Shown here in pieces: positions 27,150 through 37,600 of a stretch of DNA of 64,000 nucleotides. The DNA comes from an uncultured Campylobacter sp. (GTDB lineage Bacteria; Campylobacterota; Campylobacteria; Campylobacterales; Campylobacteraceae): contig NZ_CAKZTI010000027.1 in the NCBI RefSeq assembly GCF_937921625.1, forward strand, positions 1 through 64,000, in the 5' to 3' direction. The position numbers were made by a program, and so were the translations under genes. How positions within the stretch are numbered: position 1 is the stretch's first letter; every line of letters starts with the position of its first letter. Under the pieces are notes generated by a model, which was given only the letters and a program-made list of their open reading frames with translations, was not told the DNA's origin and did not search any database.

Positions 27150-28658
27150 ATGAGCTTTTGGACCTATTGCGCAATCGCGATATATTTCGGCGCGCTTATT
27201 TTTATAGGTAGGTATTATTATGACAAGAATGCGAGCTTAAGTGAGTATCTGCTCGATAATCGCCGCCTGGGCCCATTCGTAACGGCACTTAGCGCGGGCG
27301 CTAGCGATATGAGCGGCTGGATGCTTTTGGGAGTGCCGGGCGCGATGTTCGCAACGGGGATTTGCAATATCTGGATAGCTCTAGGACTTTGCGTGGGCGC
27401 GTGGTGCAACTATAAATTTCTTGCAAAAAGGCTTAGAATTTACACCGAGGTAGCAAGCGACAGCGTCACGATCCCAGATTTTTTAGAAAACCGCTTTAAA
27501 GACCGCACCAAGACGCTTCGCATCATCTCAGGACTTTTGATCATCATATTTTTTACGCTCTATGTTAGCAGCGGCATAATCGCGGGCGGCAAGACCTTTG
27601 AGAGCTTTTTCGGGCTAAATTTTACATACGGCGCGGTCGCTACGATCTTAATCGTAGTGTTTTATACCTTTTTCGGCGGATTTAAGGCCGTCGCGATCAC
27701 GGACGCGTTTCAGGGCGCGCTGATGTTTGCGGTGCTTATTTTGATCCCTCTGTTTTCTTATCGCGCGCTGCAGATCCCTGCGGACAGTTCCTTTTTGGCA
27801 CAGGTGCGGCTCTACGGCGCGAGCCACCTAGATCTATTTTATAATCAAAGCTTCTTGGGCGTTTTAGGCTTGCTTGCTTGGGGGCTCGGATACTTCGGTC
27901 AGCCGCATATCATCGTGCGCTTTATGGCGATTAGAAGCTCGCGCGAGCTTGATAGCGCTCGCCGCATCGGAATTTCGTGGATGGTGCTAGGTCTAGTAGG
28001 CGCCATGCTTAGCGGCCTGATCGGCTTTGTCTATTTTTCGCAAAAGGGCCTTAGCATAGACGATCCCGAAAAAATTTTCCTTGAGCTCGGTAAAATTTTC
28101 TTTCATCCATTTATCTTAGGCGTGATAATCTCTGCTGTGCTGGCGGCGATTATGAGCACCATCTCAAGCCAGCTTTTGGTAAGCGCTAGCGCGGTTACGA
28201 AGGATTTTATCTTCGCGTTTTATAAAAAAGAGGTGAGCGAGCGCACGCAGACGCTAAGCAGCCGTATCGCCGTCGTGATCATCGCCGCAGTCGCCGCGAT
28301 CTTGGCGTTTGGCTCAAACGATACGGTGCTAAACGTCGTCGGAAACGCTTGGGCGGGATTTGGCGCGAGTTTCGGCGCAGTGCTGCTTTTTAGCCTGTAT
28401 TCTAAAAAGATGAGTGCGCTCTCGGCTTTGGTGGGTATGCTCGTAGGCGGTATCACGGTCATTTGCTGGATCTTATCGGGGCTTTCGGCGGTCGTTTATG
28501 AGCTGCTGCCGGGCTTTTGCTTTTCGGCGCTTGTGATACTGCTCGTAAATCGCTACAACTCCGTGCTCGATAAGATGGCGGATGAGCCTAATGCCGCGCA
28601 AATTTCGCAGGAATTCGAAAAGATGAAAGAGCAGAGTTTGGGAAGTAAAAATGGCTAA
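27150..28658 (+). CDS. putP: Sodium/proline symporter
   Basis: 502 residues, SSS-family transporter with about 13 membrane segments. The N-terminus (LSEYLLDNRRLGPFVTALSAGASDMSGWMLLGVPG) is the conserved PutP sodium and substrate region. GLGYFGQPHIIVRFMA near 250 and SAVLAAIMSTISSQLLVSASA near 335 are also typical. Campylobacter uses amino acids, proline among them, as carbon sources. Its stop overlaps the next gene by 8 bases. Confidence 0.93.
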   Translation: MSFWTYCAIAIYFGALIFIGRYYYDKNASLSEYLLDNRRLGPFVTALSAGASDMSGWMLLGVPGAMFATGICNIWIALGLCVGAWCNYKFLAKRLRIYTEVASDSVTIPDFLENRFKDRTKTLRIISGLLIIIFFTLYVSSGIIAGGKTFESFFGLNFTYGAVATILIVVFYTFFGGFKAVAITDAFQGALMFAVLILIPLFSYRALQIPADSSFLAQVRLYGASHLDLFYNQSFLGVLGLLAWGLGYFGQPHIIVRFMAIRSSRELDSARRIGISWMVLGLVGAMLSGLIGFVYFSQKGLSIDDPEKIFLELGKIFFHPFILGVIISAVLAAIMSTISSQLLVSASAVTKDFIFAFYKKEVSERTQTLSSRIAVVIIAAVAAILAFGSNDTVLNVVGNAWAGFGASFGAVLLFSLYSKKMSALSALVGMLVGGITVICWILSGLSAVVYELLPGFCFSALVILLVNRYNSVLDKMADEPNAAQISQEFEKMKEQSLGSKNG

Positions 28659-29964
28659 CGTAAAGTGCCCGCACTGCGGCTCGCAGGTCGATATAGACGA
28701 GGCGCTGCAGCGCGATATCAAAGCTAAATTTGAAGATGAAATTTTGCAGCAGAAGCGAAAGTGGCAGCAGCAGCAAAACGAAGCCACGCTTAAATTTGAA
28801 GCCGAGATCGCCGCTAAGCGCGAGGAGTACGCGAAGCATCTGGCGCAACTGCAAGCGAAGGAAAACGCATTCGAGCAGCGCGTAAAAGCGGCGACCGATT
28901 CCGCGCTAAACAGCGAGCGGGAGAAAATTTTAGCTTTTGCAAAATCTCAGATCGAGAGCGAAACCGCGGCGAAATTTGAAATTTTACAAAAGGAGCTGCA
29001 AGAAAAATCGCAAAGAATTTCTGAGCTAAATTTAATAAAGGCCGAAATGGAAGCGCAAAAGCGTAAATTTAGCGAGCTTGAAGCCGAAAACAAAGCCAAA
29101 TCCGAGATCGAGCTAACCAACCGCATGAACATGGAGCGTGAGCGGCTTTCGAAACAAATTTCGCAGGAAAACGAGCTGAAATTCCGCCAAAAAGATGAGC
29201 AGATCCAAAGCTTAATCGGCCAAATAAACGAGCTCAAGCGCCGCTCAGAGGTGGGCTCGCAGCAGCTTCAGGGCGAGGTGCAGGAGCTCGCGCTACAGGA
29301 GTATCTGCGGCTAAATTTTCCTTTGGACGAGATAGATGAGGTCAAAAAGGGCGCGCGCGGCGCAGACTGCGTGCAGATGGTGCATACGAGGGAGTTTGCT
29401 GGCTGCGGTAAAATTTTATATGAGAGCAAGCGCACGAAAAGCTTCGAGCCCAAATGGATCGACAAACTCAAAGATGATATGATAGGCGAGGGCGCGCAGA
29501 TCGGCGTTATCGTCACCGAGCAGATGCCGCCTCACAGCCCTAGGCTGCACCAAGCGCCGAGCGATGCTAGCATCTGGATCTGCTCGTTTGAGGAATTTAA
29601 GGGGCTTTGCGCCGTCTTGCGCGAACATGTCGTGGCGCTTGCGTTTGCCAAAAGATCGGGTCAAAATCAAGATAGCAAAACGGCGATGCTCTACGACTAT
29701 CTGACCTCGCCCGAGTTTGCAAACCAGATAAAGACGATCGTATCGGCATTCGTCGGCATGCAGGAGAGCCTAAACAAGGAGCGCAACGCGATGGAGCGTA
29801 TTTGGAAACAGCGTGAAAAACAGATCGCCCGCGCGCGAGACGGCGCGATCGCGATGCACGCAAGTATCAGAAGTATCGCAGGAAGCGGCGTAGCGCAGCT
29901 GGAGGATGTCGATGAAATTTTAAGCCTCGAGGCGATTGCGGCGGAGGGCGAAGCGGAGGATTAG
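28651..29964 (+). CDS. DUF2130 coiled-coil protein
   Basis: 437 residues. It starts with a small zinc-ribbon-like CPHCG (residues 5-9), followed by a long coiled coil (about 20-200) rich in Glu, Lys and Gln. A globular DUF2130 domain follows (about 205-370: LQEYLRLNFPLDEIDEVKKGARGADCVQMVH, KILYESKRTKSFEPKWIDKLKDD, IGVIVTEQMP). The GADCVQ ... YESKRTK arrangement suggests a restriction-endonuclease-like core, as proposed for this family. It is translationally coupled to putP by an 8-base overlap; the function is unknown. Confidence 0.85.
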   Translation: MANVKCPHCGSQVDIDEALQRDIKAKFEDEILQQKRKWQQQQNEATLKFEAEIAAKREEYAKHLAQLQAKENAFEQRVKAATDSALNSEREKILAFAKSQIESETAAKFEILQKELQEKSQRISELNLIKAEMEAQKRKFSELEAENKAKSEIELTNRMNMERERLSKQISQENELKFRQKDEQIQSLIGQINELKRRSEVGSQQLQGEVQELALQEYLRLNFPLDEIDEVKKGARGADCVQMVHTREFAGCGKILYESKRTKSFEPKWIDKLKDDMIGEGAQIGVIVTEQMPPHSPRLHQAPSDASIWICSFEEFKGLCAVLREHVVALAFAKRSGQNQDSKTAMLYDYLTSPEFANQIKTIVSAFVGMQESLNKERNAMERIWKQREKQIARARDGAIAMHASIRSIAGSGVAQLEDVDEILSLEAIAAEGEAED

Positions 29965-30776
29965 GCTAACATCGGCTCAGATAGGCTCGGCTCTGCGCGC
30001 TGCGAAGCTAGAATTTGCATAGTAGCATAACGCTCAGCTTGAGACGGCGTGAGATTAAAATTTTGTAAAATAATTCAGTATCTGTCTATGATAGAGCGGC
30101 ACTAAAATTTTGTGAAATATCAAGTAACAGTTTTGGCGCTAAAAATTTTGTCTATAAATTTTACCCCGATAGCGGCATTGCTTACGTGGCGACGAAATTT
30201 TGTTTTGAAATTTCATCTCAGCAAATACACTTGCGGTGGCGCAAAAATCGTTTGCTAAATTTATATTTCGATAAAACTTAGTTACTGCCGCGATAAGAAT
30301 GCTATTTGCGTAAAATTTATTGACTAGATATGCCCGAGGCCATAAAATTCGTTTAAAAATTTATGACGAGCGTTTTCGAAAATGTTCGCATCAAAGCTCT
30401 TGTAAGGTTCTTGCTAAAATTTGTCGCAAAGACTTTACACAAAAATCCTAGGCAAAGCATTATGCTGGATTTACATTAAATTCGCAGTAAGTCTGCGCGT
30501 CAAATTTGTATTAAAATCAGTGGCGAAAGTTTTTGCTAAAGCTCGCGCTAAAATTCGTGGCAGAATTTTAAAATTTCGCTTTACCGCGCCGTGAAAATTC
30601 TAAAATTTTGGTTCGCAAAATTCATAAAAATTTATAAAATTTTTCAAAATCCTAGCGTTAAAATTTTAAAATTCCTAACTTTTTCAAAATAAATTTTAAA
30701 TTTCGCAAACTCCCTTGCCATAGCCATTTGCGTGGCAAAATTTTATCGCGCAAAAGCGCTTGTTACCAATCGTTAA

Positions 30777-30794
30777 CCCCCCCCCCCCCCCCCC
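30777..30794 (+). repeat. Homopolymeric C tract (18 C)
   Basis: Eighteen consecutive C, the only long G/C homopolymer in the window. Campylobacter phase-variable loci use G/C tracts, usually shorter. Here no established gene spans it. A 44-codon frame on the minus strand would read it as six glycines, but its peptide is not recognisable. The exact length may vary within the culture or assembly. Confidence 0.85.
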
Positions 30795-30880
30795 TATCAT
30801 TCCGCAGTTGTTTTGCGTACGGTGGTTTGCATGCATAAGACTCGTTTTGTACGCCGTAGCCGCAGGCGTGGGCGCGTCGC

Positions 30881-30902
30881 ACTAAAGGGGGTGCGCTTTA
30901 GT
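30881..30902. other. Short hairpin between poly-C and the YccF-like fragment
   Basis: ACTAAAG (30881-30887) and CTTTAGT (30896-30902) around GGGGTGCG. A perfect 7-bp stem, without a T tract. Confidence 0.4.
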
Positions 30903-31066
30903 ATCTCTTAGCGTTTCGGCACGTTTTAGCGTTTTGCTGCGCCATAGCGCTTCGGCGCGCCTTTTCGCGCGAGCTGCGAAAACACCCATAAAACGAATGA
31001 GAGGCTGTGCTAGCCGCTCGAGGCAGGCGGCTCGCTTGATTTGCATAATTTATAAAGAGGTAAAAT

Positions 31067-31183
31067 ATGCGTATCTTAGGTAACATTATTTGGTTTTTTA
31101 TGGCTGGTTGGATCCTTGCTATCTTGACCTATTTGTCGGGTTTGATCCTTACCATTTTAGTCGGACTGCTCCCGCAGGATTAG
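31067..31183 (+). pseudogene. YccF-like (DUF307) membrane protein fragment, frame-broken
   Basis: A 38-codon frame, MRILGNIIWFFMAGW..., that matches the start of YccF-family inner-membrane proteins (GNIIWF..AGW pattern), then stops at TAG. The next part of the YccF pattern (PFGLxxxKLxxLxxFPF) is matched by AGLGLMEYGKFLSLPF, read in another frame at about 31177-31225. One gene therefore seems to run through a -1-type frame change near 31165-31180 and continue into the pilin-like open frame. It is either decayed, mis-sequenced, or switched. It has a plausible ribosome site (AGAGG). Confidence 0.55.
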
Positions 31184-31188
31184 GTCTT

Positions 31189-31725
31189 ATGGAATACGGC
31201 AAATTTCTATCTTTGCCCTTCACCAACGACATGGCGCACAAAAATAAAAGCTCGCTTGCCGTCGCTGCAGTGCCGCTACAAAACTGTGAATATGACGTAA
31301 CGCCCCAAAAAGTATCCGTAGCGACGATAATAGCTACAGTTTGTATCGTAGCGATTGCCTTGCCTGCAGTAGCGATTGCGGAACCGGGGCTGACTACTAG
31401 AGATGATGCGGAGATCTCTAAGTTGGCGACAAATTTAATGACCGTTAAATACGATCTGGACGCCTACTATATCTCTCAAGGCAAATTCGCATCCGATTTT
31501 TCGGTTATGACGAATGTTCCGTTAGAGCCTAACGGAGCGAATTCTGCTTATCTGAAAAGCTTGAAGGGAGATAAATGTTTCCTAATCAGCGTGGACGGCG
31601 AAAATAAAACGATCACCATCGCAAAAGGTCCCGATGCCGAAAATAATATCTGCCGGGGAGCGTATGAATTACCGGGCGTCCCTAAAATGCTATCGGAGCT
31701 TATTAGCGTAAAAAAGAGTTATTAA
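31189..31725 (+). CDS. Pilin-like membrane-anchored hypothetical protein
   Basis: 178 residues from the ATG at 31189. About 40 residues precede a hydrophobic helix (VATIIATVCIVAIALPAVAIA). The helix is followed by a soluble part beginning TTRDDAEISKLATNLMTVKYDLDAYYISQGKFASD. That order (IALPA helix, then a helix with spaced aromatic residues, then a small domain with two cysteines) resembles type IV pilins and pseudopilins, but there is no prepilin peptidase site. The first residues continue the YccF pattern of the preceding fragment, so the true product may be a YccF-pilin-like fusion of about 215 residues. The function is unknown. Confidence 0.6.
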   Translation: MEYGKFLSLPFTNDMAHKNKSSLAVAAVPLQNCEYDVTPQKVSVATIIATVCIVAIALPAVAIAEPGLTTRDDAEISKLATNLMTVKYDLDAYYISQGKFASDFSVMTNVPLEPNGANSAYLKSLKGDKCFLISVDGENKTITIAKGPDAENNICRGAYELPGVPKMLSELISVKKSY

Positions 31726-31985
31726 TTCACGCGATTTAAGCGTAGATTAGATTTATCGCAGCGGATTTAAGAGCCCTGAAATTTTATATAAAATTTCGTC
31801 TTAAATTTTATGCCGCCTTATGCGCATGAAAGTGATCTACTCGAAAATCAGATAAAGTTGCGCGCTTTGGTGTGAAATTTAGCCACGATTTGAGTGAGCC
31901 TAAGTTCCATAAAATTACGCGGTTAGAATTTTAACGCCGTTTTAAGATTATTTTTGTAAAATCACATTTCTTTTTCACCGCTGGC

Positions 31986-32062
31986 GGGCTCATAGCTCAG
32001 TTGGTTAGAGCATCCGGCTCATAACCGGATGGTCCTAGGTTCAAGTCCTAGTGAGCCCACCA
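31986..32062 (+). tRNA. tRNA-Met (CAT anticodon), elongator type
   Basis: 77 bases including the encoded CCA. The acceptor stem GGGCTCA pairs with TGAGCCC. D-loop AGCTCAGTTGGTTAGAGC, anticodon stem-loop CCGGCTCATAACCGG, T-loop GGTTCAAGTCC. The acceptor has a paired first base and the anticodon stem lacks the three G-C pairs of the initiator, so it is elongator Met, or the Ile2 tRNA whose C34 is changed to lysidine. Sequence alone does not fully separate the two. Confidence 0.96.
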
Positions 32063-32302
32063 CCACAAAATTTCGGCTTTTCACCACACCAAAATTCCAT
32101 AAAATTTTATGCGTCGTTTTTCCTTTGAAATTCTGTTTCATAACTTCAAAAAACAAAGCCTGCCGCAGAATTTCAGCTTTAAAATGCGGCAAGCTCGCGA
32201 TTGAATTTTCAAATTTAACTTTCATTTGGCGACCGATTAAATTTTATTTTATGGCAAGTTGCGGTAGAATTCCGTTAAAATTCTTAGTGCAGGGAGATGT
32301 CC

Positions 32303-33613
32303 ATGTCAGAAAATCAAATGAAAAAAGGCGGAATTTTAGCCTTTTATTTTAACTCAAGCTTGCTTTGGCGCATCATTATCGCTTTAGTGTTGGGCTCTGC
32401 GATCGGTATGTTACTACCTAAAAATATGCCGGTGGGCGATACAACGTGGGTGGCGATTTTAACACCTTTGGGAGATCTTTTCGTGCGGCTTTTAAAGATG
32501 ATCATGGTGCCGATCATCATCTGCTCGCTCATCGTGGGCACTAGCAGCATCTCGCCCGCGCACCTGGGTAAAGTAGGCGTTAAGGCGATCATATTTTACG
32601 CTATAACGACGCTTTTTGCGATCGTCATCGGCCTAGCGTGTGCGTTTGTATTTTCTCCGGGTAGCGGGCTTGATCTAAGCGATGCGTCCAAGGCTGTCGA
32701 AAAGGCAGCGAACGCGCCTAGTATGAGTAAAATTTTGCTTAATATAATTCCTACGAATCCTTTTGATTCCATAGCCAAGGGCGAAATTTTGCCGATAATC
32801 GCGTTTTGCTTATTTCTTGGCGTAGGGCTTGCGTTTTGTCGCGACAGTAGTGATGCTCGTATTAAAAGCTCCGCTGATACGGTTTATAATTTTTTCGACG
32901 GAATGAGCGAGATTATGTTTAAGGTCGTGCATTGGGTGATGCAATACGCACCAATCGGCGTTTTTGCGCTAATGTTTGTAGTGTTTAATAAAAGCGGTAT
33001 CGAGGCTTTCAGCTCGCTATTAAATGTCACGATTACCCTATACGTGGGACTTGCAATTCAAGTATTTGCGGTTTATTGCGTTATTTGTATGCTTATCGGA
33101 GTTAGCCCGATTAAATTCCTTAAAAAAGTGCGTCCGCCGATGCTTACGGCTTTTGTTACCCGCAGCTCCAACGGCACGCTTCCGATTACGATGCAAACCG
33201 CCGAAGATATGGGAATTCCAAAGGCGATCTACGGCTTTGTTTTGCCCGTGGGTGCTACGGTGAATATGAACGGCACGACCGTGTATTTGGGCGTGTGCAC
33301 GCTCTTTATCGCTAATGCTTGCGGTATCGATCTAAACAGCAGCCACTACCTCACGATCATCATCACTTCGATGCTTGCGGCGATCGGAACTGCTGGAGTT
33401 CCGGGAGCTGGTGCGCTGATGCTGCTTTTAGTGCTCGAATCTATCGGCGTCAAGGTAAGCGGTAATGTAGCGATCGCTTACGGAATGATTTTAGGCATTG
33501 ATGCGATTTTGGATATGGGGCGAACCTCGATGAACGTAACGGGCGATGTTGTGGCGTCGATCTACGTCGCAAAGAGCGAAAACGAAATGGATATGAGTAA
33601 GTGGGAAAATTAG
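32303..33613 (+). CDS. Dicarboxylate/amino acid:cation symporter (DAACS family)
   Basis: 436 residues, GltP/DctA-type. About eight membrane helices and two re-entrant loops: TRSSNGTLPITMQ near 285 (serine-rich hairpin), MNGTTVYLGVCTLF near 320 (NMNGT cation site), GVPGAGALMLLLVL near 365, and DAILDMGRTSMNVTGDVVAS near 400 (substrate-binding Asp/Arg/Asn). GGGAG at 32292-32296 abuts an ATG at 32297, so the ATG at 32303, six bases further, is the better start. The aspartate/glutamate racemase-like gene follows 28 bases later, suggesting uptake of acidic amino acids. Confidence 0.93.
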   Translation: MSENQMKKGGILAFYFNSSLLWRIIIALVLGSAIGMLLPKNMPVGDTTWVAILTPLGDLFVRLLKMIMVPIIICSLIVGTSSISPAHLGKVGVKAIIFYAITTLFAIVIGLACAFVFSPGSGLDLSDASKAVEKAANAPSMSKILLNIIPTNPFDSIAKGEILPIIAFCLFLGVGLAFCRDSSDARIKSSADTVYNFFDGMSEIMFKVVHWVMQYAPIGVFALMFVVFNKSGIEAFSSLLNVTITLYVGLAIQVFAVYCVICMLIGVSPIKFLKKVRPPMLTAFVTRSSNGTLPITMQTAEDMGIPKAIYGFVLPVGATVNMNGTTVYLGVCTLFIANACGIDLNSSHYLTIIITSMLAAIGTAGVPGAGALMLLLVLESIGVKVSGNVAIAYGMILGIDAILDMGRTSMNVTGDVVASIYVAKSENEMDMSKWEN

Positions 33614-33641
33614 CCCAAGTAAAATTTAGAAAGGACGAGCT

Positions 33642-34322
33642 ATGAAAAGAGTTGGAATTATCGGTGGAATGGGACCTTTGGCGAGTGCGGATCTGTATAT
33701 GAAGATCATAGAAGAGACTGCGGCGAGCAGCGATCAAGAAAATATTCCGCTTGTAATCGATAGCTATCCGCAGATCGAAGATCGCACGGCGTTTATCTTA
33801 GGCAAAGGTGAAAATCCGCTTCCGCGCCTAAGCGAGAGCGCTGTTAGGCTCAAAAATGCAGGCTGCAAGGCGTTTGCGATGGCGTGCAACACGGCGCATT
33901 TTTTCGCAGACGATGTAGAAGCTGCGGCGGAAATCCCGCTAATTCATATCGCTGAGGTCACCGTAAAAGCGATCCGCAAAAATTATCCAAACGCCCATAA
34001 AATCGCTGTGCTAGCCACTATCGGTACAAAAAAAGCTAAAATTTACGACGATCCGCTCAAAGAAGCGGGGCTAATCAGCGTGGAGCTTGGTGAAGAAAAT
34101 CAAGCGGTTTTGATGGATTGCATCTACAAAGGCGTTAAGGCGGGCAAGACTGCCGAATACGTGGGGGCTTTTGAGAATTTGCTAGGCAAAATCGATGCTG
34201 ATATTTACGTCGTTGCCTGCACCGAGCTGCCGCTATTTTTGCCGTTAATCAAAAGCGATAAAATTTTCGTTGATCCTACTAGAGAGCTTGCCAAAGCGAT
34301 CGTGGAATTCTCAAGATCGTAG
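33642..34322 (+). CDS. Aspartate/glutamate racemase family protein
   Basis: 226 residues, cofactor-independent racemase fold. It begins VGIIGGMGPLASADLY. The two catalytic cysteines are C82 (AMACNTAHFF) and C193 (VVACTELPLF), each in the family's C-N/T-x-x-H/E setting. It probably interconverts L- and D-aspartate (or glutamate) in the cytosol. It is cotranscribed with the acidic amino-acid transporter 28 bases upstream; the ribosome site is AAAGGACGAG. Compared with MurI, the GMGPLAS start favours the aspartate-racemase branch. Confidence 0.88.
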   Translation: MKRVGIIGGMGPLASADLYMKIIEETAASSDQENIPLVIDSYPQIEDRTAFILGKGENPLPRLSESAVRLKNAGCKAFAMACNTAHFFADDVEAAAEIPLIHIAEVTVKAIRKNYPNAHKIAVLATIGTKKAKIYDDPLKEAGLISVELGEENQAVLMDCIYKGVKAGKTAEYVGAFENLLGKIDADIYVVACTELPLFLPLIKSDKIFVDPTRELAKAIVEFSRS

Positions 34323-34645
34323 AGCCGCAAGGCTTTGCAAGCGCGAATTTTAAACCGCAAAATTTTACGATGATTTAAGTCGTGAAATTTTACGGAACTA
34401 TATTGAACCAAAATTCCATCGAGGCGGAATTTTACGATAGCAAAATTTCATCACAGTATTTTAAGCTTAAAATTTTGTCAAAATTTAATCCGCAAAACCC
34501 AGAATGTAAAACCTCCGAAATAAAATTCCGTAACAAAATTTGCTCGTAAAATTTCGCACCCAAATTTAAGCTAAAATTCCATTAAATTTGACCGTTTCTA
34601 AAGCCCGAATTTAATATAATCGCTTCAACCGAAAAAAGGATCAAA
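34323..34645. other. Intergenic region before dnaE, RAATTY-rich
   Basis: No gene. It contains more than a dozen AAATTT/AAATTC/GAATTT words in 320 bases. The dnaE -10 box is at the right end. Confidence 0.5.
34615..34620 (+). promoter_or_regulatory. dnaE: -10 box (TATAAT) of dnaE
   Basis: TATAAT 26 bases before the dnaE ATG, followed by an AAAAAAGGA ribosome site. Confidence 0.5.
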
Positions 34646-37600
34646 ATGAGCGACTATACCCACCTGCACCTTCACACCGAGTATTCGCTGCTAGACGGCG
34701 CGAATAAAGTAAGCGAGCTCGCCGAGCTTTTACAGAGCCGCGGTACCAAGGCGTGCGCGATCACTGACCACGGCAATATGTTCGGCGCGATAGACTTTTA
34801 TCAGACGATGAAAAAGCACGGTATCAAGCCGATCATCGGCATCGAGACCTACCTGCACAACCATGATGACATCGGCGATAAAAGCGACCGCCAGCGCTAC
34901 CACTTGATACTGCTTGCCAAAAACGAGACGGGCTACAAAAATTTAATGTATCTTAGCTCGCGCGCGTTTCTGGACGGCTTCTATTACTACCCGAGGATCA
35001 ACAAAAAAATTTTAAAAGAGCACAGCGAGGGGCTCATCTGCTCCTCGGCGTGCCTAGCGGGCGAGGTGGAATTTCATCTAAATAGAAGCGAGCGAAATTT
35101 AAAGCGCGGTGCGGGCGGCTACGAAGCGGCGAAAAAAGCGGCGCTTGAGTATAAGGAAATTTTCGGCGAGGATTTTTACCTCGAGATCATGCGACACGGC
35201 ATCGGCGAGCAGTTAAACGTCGATAAAGACCTCATCCGCCTCTCGCGCGAAATCGGCGTCAAGATCATCGCTACCAACGACGCTCACTATGCGCGCAAGG
35301 ACCGTGCCAAGGCCCACGACGTCTATCAGTGCATCTCGATGGGCAAGACGATCAACGACGGCGACCGCCTAAAACACGTCGTTTCGGAATTTTACGTAAA
35401 AAGCGACGAGGAGATGAGGCGGCTTTTCGCGGACATCCCCGAAGTGATCGAAAATACCGCCGAGATCGTAGATAAGTGCAATCTCAAATTTGCCTTCGAC
35501 GAGAAGGACTATGCGCCCACACCGCCGAATTTTAAATTTACGATCGAATACGCCGATAGGCTCGGGCTTTCGCTGCCGCAGCCCTCGGAGCGCTATAGCT
35601 TTGCAAACGACGATTTTTTATTCGATCATCTCTGCCGCGAAGGGCTTAAAGAGCGTCTTAAATTTATCGATCCGCAGAATCATGAAATTTATCGCGAGCG
35701 CCTGGAAAAGGAGCTTGCCATTATCAAAAATATGCATTTTTCTGGCTATATGGTCATCGTGCAGGATTTCATCAACTGGGCGAAGGATCACGATATCCCC
35801 GTAGGCCCCGGTCGCGGCTCTGCGGCAGGCAGCATCTGCGCGTATGCACTTCGCATTACCGACCTCGATCCGATCCCGTACAATCTGCTTTTCGAGCGAT
35901 TTTTAAATCCGTCGCGTATCTCGATGCCCGATATCGACGTGGATTTTTGCCAGGCGCGCAGAGGCGAGGTGATCGACTACGTCATCGATCAGTACGGCAA
36001 ATTTAACGTCGCGCAGGTTGCGACCTTCGGTAAGCTGCTCGCGCGCGGCGTCATCCGCGACGTGGCTCGCGTCTGCGACATGCCGCTTTCACAAGCCGAT
36101 AAGATGGCAAAGCTGATCCCCGATAAGCTCGGCATCACGCTCAAGCAGGCTTACGACGCCGAGCCGAAGCTGAAGGAATTTATCGACGCAGATCCGATCG
36201 CACAGCAGGTTTGGGAATTTGCGCTAGATCTCGAAGGGCTCAATCGCAACGCAGGCATGCATGCCGCGGGAGTGGTGATCTCAAATGAGCCGCTGTGGAA
36301 CAAAGCGCCGCTATTTAAGCAGGATAAGGGCGAGGATGCGCGCCTAGTAACGCAATACACCAAAAACTATCTCGAGGACATCGATCTGATAAAATTTGAC
36401 TTCCTTGGCCTTAAAAACCTCGATGTGATCGATAACGCCATCAAGCTCGTCAAGCGCCGCTATAATCGCGACATAGTTTGGGAGGAGATAGACTTTAACG
36501 ATCCACGCACTTACAAAACGATTCAAAGCGGTAACACGCTAGGGATTTTCCAAATCGAGGGCGCGGGCATGCAGGATCTGGCGATGAACCTGCGCCCCGA
36601 CCGCTTCGAGGATATCATCGCGATGATCTCACTCTACCGCCCGGGACCGATGGATCTAATCCCCGATTTTATCAGGATCAAACACGGCGAGCTAAAAGCT
36701 AGCTATATCTTCCCTGAGCTAAAAGAAATTTTAGAGCCAACATACGGCATCATCGTCTATCAAGAGCAGGTCATGCAGATCGTGCAGAAGGTGGGCGGCT
36801 TTAGCTTGGGCGATGCCGATCTGGTGCGCCGCGCGATGGGTAAAAAGGATGAAAAGAAGCTCGCTCACATGCGCGAGCAGTATCTAAGCGGCGCCAAAGA
36901 GCTGGGCTTTGACGTAGCTAAGGCGGATGAGTTATTTGATCTGATTATGAAATTTGCCTCCTACGGCTTTAACAAATCTCACGCCGCGGCGTATTCGATG
37001 ATCACTTTTCAAACGGCCTATCTTAAGACCTACTATCCGGCGGAGTTTATGGCGGCGTTGCTTACTTCGGAGGAGGGCAACACCGATAAAATTTCAAAAT
37101 ATATCGACGAGGCGAGCCGCCTAGGTATCGGGCTTTTGCCGCCGTCGATCAATCAAAGTTTAAGAGGCTTTAGCGTCGTGGACGACGAAAATTCCAAATC
37201 GGGCACCTCGATCATCTACGGCCTAGGCGCGATCAAGGGGGTGGGCGGTGCCGCGATCGAGAATATCTTAGAGCTTCAAAGCGAGGCTAAATTTCAAAGC
37301 ATCGACGATTTTGCTTCGCGCGTGGATAATTTCCGCGTCAATAAAAAGGTCATCGAGTCGCTGATCTATGCAGGCGCGATGGATTGTCTGGGTAAGAGTC
37401 GCCTGGCGATGATTCAAAATATGGAAAATATCCTAGACGTGATGAAAAAGATCACCGAGATTAAAAAGGACGCCGCAAGCTCGCTTTTTGGCGAGGATGA
37501 GGATATGACGAGCGGCATGAGCGTAAGCTTCGTAGATACCGATAAGGAATTTCCGCAGGGCGAAATTTTAAAATTTGAGCAGCAGACCGTGGGCGTGTAT

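Larger units (their letters stand above)
29965..31066. other. 1.1-kb gene-poor region with poly-C tract
   Basis: No credible gene. The left 750 bases are dominated by AAATTT-type words. An 18-base C run lies at 30777-30794. To its right the DNA becomes GC-rich with small inverted repeats up to a TAAAGAGGTAAAAT ribosome site before 31067. Confidence 0.5.

Noticed and set aside
30700..30833. 44-codon minus-strand frame reading the C tract as six glycines
   Set aside because: It keeps frame through 18 G by chance of tract length; no ribosome site or similarity. Kept only as a note on the tract.
32019..32225. Minus-strand frame ending in SLGLEPRTIRL over the tRNA
   Set aside because: This peptide is a familiar false call produced by the reverse strand of a tRNA gene; the tRNA itself is certain.
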